18,147 nucleotides of DNA from CAZEHS01 sp964511875 (GTDB lineage Bacteria; Bacillota; Clostridia; Peptostreptococcales; Acidaminobacteraceae). Made by a program: the position numbers and the translations under genes. Shown one piece after another: positions 13,961 to 18,147 of the stretch. The stretch lies in assembly GCA_964511875.1 (NCBI GenBank), contig CAZEHS010000068.1:1-18147 (forward strand). Reading direction: 5' to 3'. The notes under the pieces were generated by a model. The model had not been told where the DNA came from and did not search any database. It saw only the letters and a list, made by a program, of their open reading frames with translations. Position 1 is the first letter of the stretch. Every line of letters begins with the position of its first letter.

Positions 13961-14904
13961 TTCAGATACTGCTGGGCTACCTGATAGATTTGATTATCGG
14001 GGATCCTCAGTCCTTCCCTCATCCGGTCAGATGGATCGGACAGCTGATATCCTGGATGGAAAAACGACTGCGGCCCCTTCTGAAATCACCGATGGGACAG
14101 CGTGCAACCGGTACGGTCCTGGCATTTTTAACTGTCAGCATCGTCTTTTGCGTCTCATATGGTGCATTGATCGTGGCCGCACTGATTCATCCGTTCCTGA
14201 GAGGTCTGCTGGAGGTAATCATGGCCTGGTGGGTTCTGGCAACCAGTTCATTAGGCTCAGAAGCTGAAAAGGTTCGAAACCTTCTCAGGAACCGCAACCT
14301 TCCAGGTGCGCGCCGGCAGGTTGCCATGCTGGTATCAAGGGACACGAAGACTCTTGATGCCAGCGGCGTGGCCCGTGCAGCCGTAGAGACAGTAGCGGAG
14401 AACTTTTCCGATGGCGTTGCGGCTCCGCTTTTCTTTCTGATATTGGGCGGGCCTGCTGCAGCAATGGCTTACAAAGCCGTGAACACACTGGATTCCATGG
14501 TTGGATACAAGAATGAAGACTACCTGTATTTCGGATGGTTCAGTGCTCGCCTTGATGACTGGATCAACTGGATCCCTGCCAGGCTGTCGGCAGTTTTTGT
14601 ATGGATTGGTGCAAGGCTGATGCATCTGGACTGGCGCGCTTCTCTTCGGATTACCCTGAGAGACCGGTTGAACCACGCCAGCCCCAACAGCGGATACCCG
14701 GAATCGGCCTTTGCGGGAGCCCTTGGCATCCAAATGGGCGGCCCAAGCAGCTACTTCGGCGTTATCTCCCATAAACCCACCATCGGCGATCCGATCCACC
14801 CGATCTCATTCCCCACAATCAAACAAGCCTACGGCCTGATGTACATCTCTTCCCTCGTAGCCATCATTCTGATGGGTGCTGTGCGGATGATTGCACTAAT
14901 ATGA
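13957..14904 (+). CDS. cbiB: Adenosylcobinamide-phosphate synthase (CbiB/CobD family)
   Basis: CbiB is the membrane enzyme that attaches (R)-1-amino-2-propanol phosphate to adenosylcobyric acid. The 315 residues match the family. The N-terminus ILLGYLIDLIIGDPQSFPHP (residues 3-22) and the following VRWIGQLIS are signatures, as are AVETVAENFSDGVAAPLFF (about 143-161) and AMAYKAVNTLDSMVGYKN. Hydrophobic helices near 48-75, 83-97 and 290-312 fit an integral membrane protein. The start codon is GTG at 13957, overlapping the cbiP stop, with GGAGGT at 13945-13950 at 6-base spacing. The name CobD is used for this protein in the Pseudomonas nomenclature; here cobD is kept for the decarboxylase that follows and makes its co-substrate. 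Confidence 0.96.
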   Translation: MIQILLGYLIDLIIGDPQSFPHPVRWIGQLISWMEKRLRPLLKSPMGQRATGTVLAFLTVSIVFCVSYGALIVAALIHPFLRGLLEVIMAWWVLATSSLGSEAEKVRNLLRNRNLPGARRQVAMLVSRDTKTLDASGVARAAVETVAENFSDGVAAPLFFLILGGPAAAMAYKAVNTLDSMVGYKNEDYLYFGWFSARLDDWINWIPARLSAVFVWIGARLMHLDWRASLRITLRDRLNHASPNSGYPESAFAGALGIQMGGPSSYFGVISHKPTIGDPIHPISFPTIKQAYGLMYISSLVAIILMGAVRMIALI

Positions 14905-14988
14905 AACCACCGGAACCACCGAATTCACCGATAAGGTTGAGATGTTAATTAATCACATTCGGTGGTTTCGGTGAATTCGGTGGTTCCG
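14903..14988 (+). repeat. Circularly permuted inverted repeat between cbiB and cobD
   Basis: The left arm (14903-14930) has three CACCG units at 14908, 14917 and 14926, spaced 9 bases apart and each preceded by four bases: AAAC, GAAC, AATT. The right arm (14960-14988) has three CGGTG units at 14960, 14969 and 14978 with the same pitch. Read as its complement, the order is GAAC, AATT, AAAC, a circular shift of the left arm. The best helix is a perfect 21-bp pairing of 14911-14931 with 14968-14988 around a 36-base loop. A second 10-bp helix (14903-14912 with 14960-14969) is mutually exclusive with it at the shared ends. No T-run follows directly, so it is not a standard terminator. Confidence 0.9.
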
Positions 14989-15021
14989 CAAATCACTTTG
15001 GATTTTTTTGGAGGTTTTTAT

Positions 15022-16122
15022 ATGAAATCACGATGGCAGCACGGCGGAAATGTTTATGAGATACAGCGCGAATTTGGAATCGATCATAAGAAGGTCATTG
15101 ATTTCAGCGCCAACATCAACCCTTTGGGATTTTCGGAAGGCTTACCGGAAGCCATCATGGGGGGAGTGTCGGACCTGGTCCATTATCCGGACCCGGATTA
15201 CAGCGATTTGGCCGCTTCAATCGCAAATGCGCAGAAAACCAGGCCGGAATGGGTATATCCGGGTAATGGAGCCATCGAGCTCATCTATATGATCATGGAA
15301 TATCTTAAGCCGAAAAGAGCTCATGTGATGGCGCCCGGGTTTGTGGAATATGAAAGGAGTCTCAGACGATACGGCTCCGCAGTGAACTGGATCAGGCTCA
15401 GAGAGTCCGACGATTTCAAGCTGACTGCTGAAACCATCGCACCGGCTCTCGGACATGAGGGCGAACCCATTGTCCTGTGCACGCCGAATAATCCGACAGG
15501 TGCTCTGATAGACACAGAGCTTCTATCGGATATATTGAAACAGGCAAATGCGTTCGGGCAACCGGTGATCATAGATGAAGCCTTCATGGATTTTGTTGCT
15601 CCGGGTAAGGCTTTGGAATGCATCCGGCTTGTAGAGGAATATCCGCTGTTATTTGTCCTGCGTTCAATGACCAAGTGCTATGCCATTCCAGGACTAAGAC
15701 TGGGATACCTTGTTACAGCTTCCGCCGGCTTTAATGCCTGGGTTCAGGAATACCGTATACCTTGGATGGTCAATCACCTTGCTTCACTGGCCGGACAATC
15801 GGCATTAAAGGATTCCACGCACCTGATAAAGACCCGGGAATATGTAGCAATCCAAAAAGACTTTCTAATCAAAGGGCTTAAGAATCTGGGTTTGAGAACG
15901 TACCCTGCTGAAGCGAATTTCATTTGCATCAGAAATGAATCCTCATCGATTGATTTAAAGGCTGAGCTTATTAGGTTCGGTATTCTTATTCGAAGCTGTG
16001 CCAATTACATTGGGATGGATGAATCCTATTATCGTATCGCTGTCCGTCGTGAAGCCGACAACATCCGATTGCTCGAAGCACTTCATGAAATCCTGCCCAT
16101 GGCATATGCAAATGTGCTATAA
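15022..16122 (+). CDS. cobD: L-threonine-O-3-phosphate decarboxylase (PLP enzyme)
   Basis: CobD decarboxylates threonine phosphate to (R)-1-amino-2-propanol phosphate, the linker that CbiB attaches. It is a class-I/II aminotransferase-fold protein of 366 residues (Salmonella CobD is about 364). The N-terminus RWQHGGNVYEIQREFG and IDFSANINPLGF are diagnostic of CobD. The PLP lysine is K218 in SMTKCYAIPGLRLGY, with the cofactor contacts CTPNNPTGA and IIDEAFMDF upstream. A histidinol-phosphate aminotransferase is the main alternative, but the HGGN start and the cob neighbours argue against it. I chose ATG 15022 after GGAGG (15010-15014). A GTG at 14962 in the same frame lies in the inverted repeat and is not credible. 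Threonine kinase (PduX) is not in the window. Confidence 0.95.
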   Translation: MKSRWQHGGNVYEIQREFGIDHKKVIDFSANINPLGFSEGLPEAIMGGVSDLVHYPDPDYSDLAASIANAQKTRPEWVYPGNGAIELIYMIMEYLKPKRAHVMAPGFVEYERSLRRYGSAVNWIRLRESDDFKLTAETIAPALGHEGEPIVLCTPNNPTGALIDTELLSDILKQANAFGQPVIIDEAFMDFVAPGKALECIRLVEEYPLLFVLRSMTKCYAIPGLRLGYLVTASAGFNAWVQEYRIPWMVNHLASLAGQSALKDSTHLIKTREYVAIQKDFLIKGLKNLGLRTYPAEANFICIRNESSSIDLKAELIRFGILIRSCANYIGMDESYYRIAVRREADNIRLLEALHEILPMAYANVL

Positions 16123-16123
16123 T
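16113..16123 (+). promoter_or_regulatory. Candidate extended -10 promoter of the cheX-like gene, overlapping the cobD stop
   Basis: TGTGCTATAAT contains TGn plus a perfect TATAAT (16118-16123). The TAA stop of cobD lies within the hexamer. The -35 region is weak (CTGCCC, 16094-16099). It would separate the following trio from the cobalamin operon; read-through from cobD is also possible, as no terminator is seen. Confidence 0.5.
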
Positions 16124-16161
16124 ATCATAACAATCCTGTTCGAACCCGGGGGGGTTACATA

Positions 16162-16623
16162 ATGAAAGTAGAATATATCAATCCCTTTTTAAAGGCCAGT
16201 GTGGAAGTTCTGAGAATGATGGCTCAGATAGAATTCTCCATGGGGAAACCGTATCTGAAAACCAGTCCATCCACTGTGGAAAATATGATAATAATTGTCG
16301 GGATCACCGGTGAAATCCGTGGGCAGGCTGTAATCAGTATGAGCAATGAAATGGCTAAAACCATCGCTTCCTGCATGATGATGGGCATGCCTGTTCCTGA
16401 GATGGATGAAATGGCTAAGAGCGCCCTTTCGGAGCTTGGGAACATGATTATGGGGAACTCAGCTACCTTGCTGTTCAATCAGGGGATTAACATCGACATC
16501 ACTCCGCCGACCCTGATGATGGGGGATAACATGTCGATTTCAACGGGTCAAATGACAACGCTGTCCGTTCCGTTGACCAGTTCCCAGGGCAATATCACCT
16601 TCGAAATCAGTGTAAAGGAATAA
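16162..16623 (+). CDS. CheX-like CheY-P phosphatase
   Basis: CheX-family proteins remove the phosphoryl group from CheY-P in chemotaxis or related signalling. This 153-residue protein has the CheC/CheX core with one active-site helix: E91 and N94 in ALSELGNMIMGN give the E-x2-N motif that places water at the aspartyl phosphate. CheC would show two such motifs; only one is present. The N-terminal helix MKVEYINPFLKASVEVLRMM and the IVGITGEIRGQAVISM strand pair are typical. It stands alone, without cheA, cheY or flagellar genes nearby. Its ribosome binding site is unusual: a run of seven G (16148-16154) within AACCC-GGGG-GGGTT, which could fold on itself, 7 bases before the ATG. It is 1 base from trmL. 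Confidence 0.85.
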   Translation: MKVEYINPFLKASVEVLRMMAQIEFSMGKPYLKTSPSTVENMIIIVGITGEIRGQAVISMSNEMAKTIASCMMMGMPVPEMDEMAKSALSELGNMIMGNSATLLFNQGINIDITPPTLMMGDNMSISTGQMTTLSVPLTSSQGNITFEISVKE

Positions 16624-16624
16624 T

Positions 16625-17089
16625 ATGGCTATACAAGTAGTGCTATACCAACCGGAAATACCGCCTAATACCGGTAATATCGCCAGAACCTGTGCTCTTA
16701 CCGGTTCGCCCCTGCATCTCATCAAGCCGCTTGGGTTTTCAATCGATGATAAATCCCTGAAACGGGCTGGACTCGATTACTGGCACCTATTGGACCTGAC
16801 CGTACACGACTCGCTGGATGCTTTCTTGGAAAAATATCCGGAGGGGTCGTTTTATTTCTTTTCAACCCATGCGACTCAGAATTACACGGAAGTCAGTTAT
16901 GAGGATGATTGTTTCCTGGTATTCGGAAAAGAGACAGCAGGGCTGCCTGAAAGCATCCGTCAAAAATACCCGGATCGCCTGATACGCATTCCCATGCTGG
17001 ACAAACCAGGAGTAAGGTCCCTCAACCTTTCAAATTCAGTAGCAATTGCAGTATATGAAGCCTATCGTCAGCTGGGATTTCCCTTCTGA
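16625..17089 (+). CDS. trmL: tRNA (cytidine/uridine-34-2'-O)-methyltransferase TrmL
   Basis: TrmL methylates the wobble-base ribose of tRNA-Leu isoacceptors using S-adenosylmethionine. It is a minimal SPOUT (trefoil-knot) enzyme, and the 154 residues match (E. coli 157). Motif 1 is PEIPPNTGNIARTC (residues 10-23), motif 2 is FGKETAGLP (100-108), and motif 3 is IPMLDKPGVRSLNLSNSVAI (about 122-141), which forms the knot and binds the cofactor. The protein has no N-terminal RNA-binding extension, unlike TrmH/RlmB. AAGGA (16615-16619) inside the end of the cheX-like gene is its ribosome binding site. degV follows after 19 bases. Confidence 0.95.
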   Translation: MAIQVVLYQPEIPPNTGNIARTCALTGSPLHLIKPLGFSIDDKSLKRAGLDYWHLLDLTVHDSLDAFLEKYPEGSFYFFSTHATQNYTEVSYEDDCFLVFGKETAGLPESIRQKYPDRLIRIPMLDKPGVRSLNLSNSVAIAVYEAYRQLGFPF

Positions 17090-17108
17090 AGGTAACAGGA
17101 GTGTGACC

Positions 17109-17948
17109 ATGAGCCTCAGAATTGTTGTTGATAGTGTATCAGATATTCCTCGTTCACTTGCAGATGAATTGGGAATCGTCATCGTACCCCTTCAGGTTAT
17201 TTTTGAGGATGCTTCATATAGAGACGGTCAGGATTTTGATTCCAGCGCGTTCTTTAATAAGGTCGCCATGGCCGGCAAGCTGCCGACGACTGCTCAGGTA
17301 ACCCCTGGAGAATTCATCGAGGTTTTCAGGAGGGAATTGGAAGAAGGCAATGAACTGCTGGTGATAACAATGTCATCCGCTCTGAGCGGTACTTATAACG
17401 CAGCACGCACAGCGGCTGAGTTCTTGGAAACCGATAGGATATCTCTTTTTGATTCCAGGTCCGTGACATTCGGATACGGCCTAGTTGCCGTCCTAGCTGC
17501 CAGAATGATCCGGGATGGTGCTGACAAGGAGAGTGTCTGCAGGCAGATTGACTACATGATAACCAATCAGGAGAGCCGATTTATCGTCGACACCTTGGAT
17601 TACCTGCGCAGAGGTGGACGGCTGACAGGCAGCGAAGCCTTTATCGGAGGGTTGCTGAATGTTAAGCCTATTCTTAAAATAACCGATGGTGTCCTGCACG
17701 CTGAGGAAAAAGTACGGGGCAGGAAAAAGGCGATCAGGTATATTTGTGATTGGTTGGCAATGGAGAAAATCGATTTGTCAGATAAGACCATTGCGCTATA
17801 CCATGCAGATGACCGTGATTATCTGAACGATCTTGAGAAAGCTCTGCGAGAACAGTTCAAACTGGGCGAGGTCATCTACTCGGAGGTGGGCTCAGTGGTA
17901 GGGACTCATTCGGGCCCGGGATGTATTGCCATTAGCTTTATTCGCTAG
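17109..17948 (+). CDS. DegV family fatty-acid-binding protein
   Basis: DegV/FakB-type proteins bind a single fatty acid; some present it to a fatty-acid kinase (FakA) for phosphorylation. The 279 residues are typical. The start LRIVVDSVSDIPRSLADELG and the ligand-site segments LPTTAQVTPGEF (about 58-69) and TMSSALSGTYNAA (about 87-99) are conserved. The C-terminal domain has VDTLDYLRRGGRLTG, LLNVKPILKITDG and the final VGTHSGPGCIAISF. No fakA lies in the window, so whether it is a true FakB or another DegV paralogue is open. I chose ATG 17109, preceded by AGGAG (17097-17101). A GTG at 17103 would add 2 residues, and the in-frame ATG at 17046 lies inside trmL. Confidence 0.93.
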   Translation: MSLRIVVDSVSDIPRSLADELGIVIVPLQVIFEDASYRDGQDFDSSAFFNKVAMAGKLPTTAQVTPGEFIEVFRRELEEGNELLVITMSSALSGTYNAARTAAEFLETDRISLFDSRSVTFGYGLVAVLAARMIRDGADKESVCRQIDYMITNQESRFIVDTLDYLRRGGRLTGSEAFIGGLLNVKPILKITDGVLHAEEKVRGRKKAIRYICDWLAMEKIDLSDKTIALYHADDRDYLNDLEKALREQFKLGEVIYSEVGSVVGTHSGPGCIAISFIR

Positions 17949-17967
17949 ATCGAAAAAAAAATAAGGC

Positions 17968-17996
17968 TTGATTGAACCATTGAATTGCATTATAAT
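17968..17996 (+). promoter_or_regulatory. Promoter of the glycine-riboswitch transcript
   Basis: TTGATT (17968-17973), exactly 17 bases, then a perfect TATAAT (17991-17996). Transcription should start near 18003, about 40 bases before the riboswitch core. Confidence 0.8.
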
Positions 17997-18035
17997 TAAC
18001 AATGTAAGGATTAAGAAACTTAATAGGAAATTCTG

Positions 18036-18147
18036 GATGACGAATCAGGGAGAGAGCCGAAAGGCCGCCGAAGGGAAAAGTGCTGGTACCCACCACGCGA
18101 AATCCTCAGGCAAAAGGACCGGATTTTGACAGATCTCTGAAGAGCCA
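18036..18147 (+). ncRNA. Glycine riboswitch (at least one aptamer; cut by the window edge)
   Basis: The very conserved segment CTCAGGCAAAAGGAC (18105-18119), the upstream GCCGAAGGG (18067-18075) and a P1 helix AGAGA (18051-18055) with TCTCT (18134-18138) identify a glycine aptamer. GAAATC before the core and GACAGA after it fit the consensus. The tail TCTCTGAAGAG is the usual boundary after the first aptamer, so a second tandem aptamer may follow outside the window. These elements usually control glycine cleavage (gcv) or glycine/alanine transport genes; the target here is not visible. Confidence 0.93.

Noticed and set aside
14903..14988. Possible CRISPR or intrinsic terminator
   Set aside because: The 5-base units with 4-base spacers are far too short for CRISPR, and no T-run directly follows the hairpin; it is listed as an inverted repeat.
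14962..15021. N-terminal extension of cobD from GTG 14962
   Set aside because: The extension is encoded by the inverted repeat and leader, lacks a ribosome binding site, and the CobD family starts at about the residue given by ATG 15022.
17941..17960. Terminator after degV
   Set aside because: Only a 4-bp TTCG/CGAA stem is present and it is followed by A, not T, on the + strand.
1..18147. Mobile element, phage, defence or toxin-antitoxin system
   Set aside because: No transposase, integrase, nuclease-defence or toxin motif was found on either strand, and there are no terminal repeats or target duplications.

Overview
All 18 protein genes that I can support lie on the + strand. The window looks like chromosomal DNA of an anaerobic Gram-positive (Firmicutes/Clostridia-type) bacterium. 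Reasons: strong AGGAGG-type ribosome binding sites, good TTGNNN-17-TATAAT promoters, GTG/TTG starts, an S-layer-anchored M23 peptidase, YlxP-, DegV- and CheX-type proteins, a DUF2225 protein, and riboswitch-controlled operons. I cannot name the genus.

Region 1 (8-3179) is the 3' end of a bacterial microcompartment operon of the Pdu type. It holds the CoA-acylating aldehyde dehydrogenase PduP with an N-terminal encapsulation-type helix, a short PduS-like Fe-S flavoprotein, and the double-BMC shell protein PduT with its cluster cysteine at position 38. A long hairpin closes the operon. The signature enzyme of the compartment lies upstream of the window, so B12-dependent and glycyl-radical versions cannot be told apart.

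Region 2 (3183-5936) has a small housekeeping unit, ylxP-nth (DUF503 protein and endonuclease III), with its own promoter and terminator. It is followed by a single-gene unit for a secreted SLH-M23 cell-wall peptidase.

Region 3 (5983-10676) is a tight operon: an FtsA/PilM-like actin-fold ATPase with a long C-terminal extension, a DUF2225 zinc-ribbon protein, then cobU, cobS and cobC for nucleotide-loop assembly of cobalamin. Region 4 (10714-16122) starts with a promoter, a cobalamin riboswitch and an intrinsic terminator. These control cbiA, cbiP (cobyric acid synthase), cbiB and cobD (threonine-phosphate decarboxylase). Together regions 3 and 4 encode the route from cobyrinate to the finished lower loop, except adenosylation and lower-base activation. 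Only the second half sits behind the riboswitch. A circularly permuted inverted repeat separates cbiB from cobD.

Region 5 (16113-17948) has a CheX-like phosphatase, the tRNA methyltransferase TrmL and a DegV lipid-binding protein. The window ends in a promoter and a glycine riboswitch aptamer whose target gene lies beyond the edge.

I see no IS element, phage gene, CRISPR array, tRNA or rRNA. The window is mostly ordinary. The points most worth a second look are the permuted inverted repeat, the repeat-rich tail of the FtsA-like protein, the PduS lacking its C-terminal domain, and the switching arrangement of the cobalamin riboswitch.
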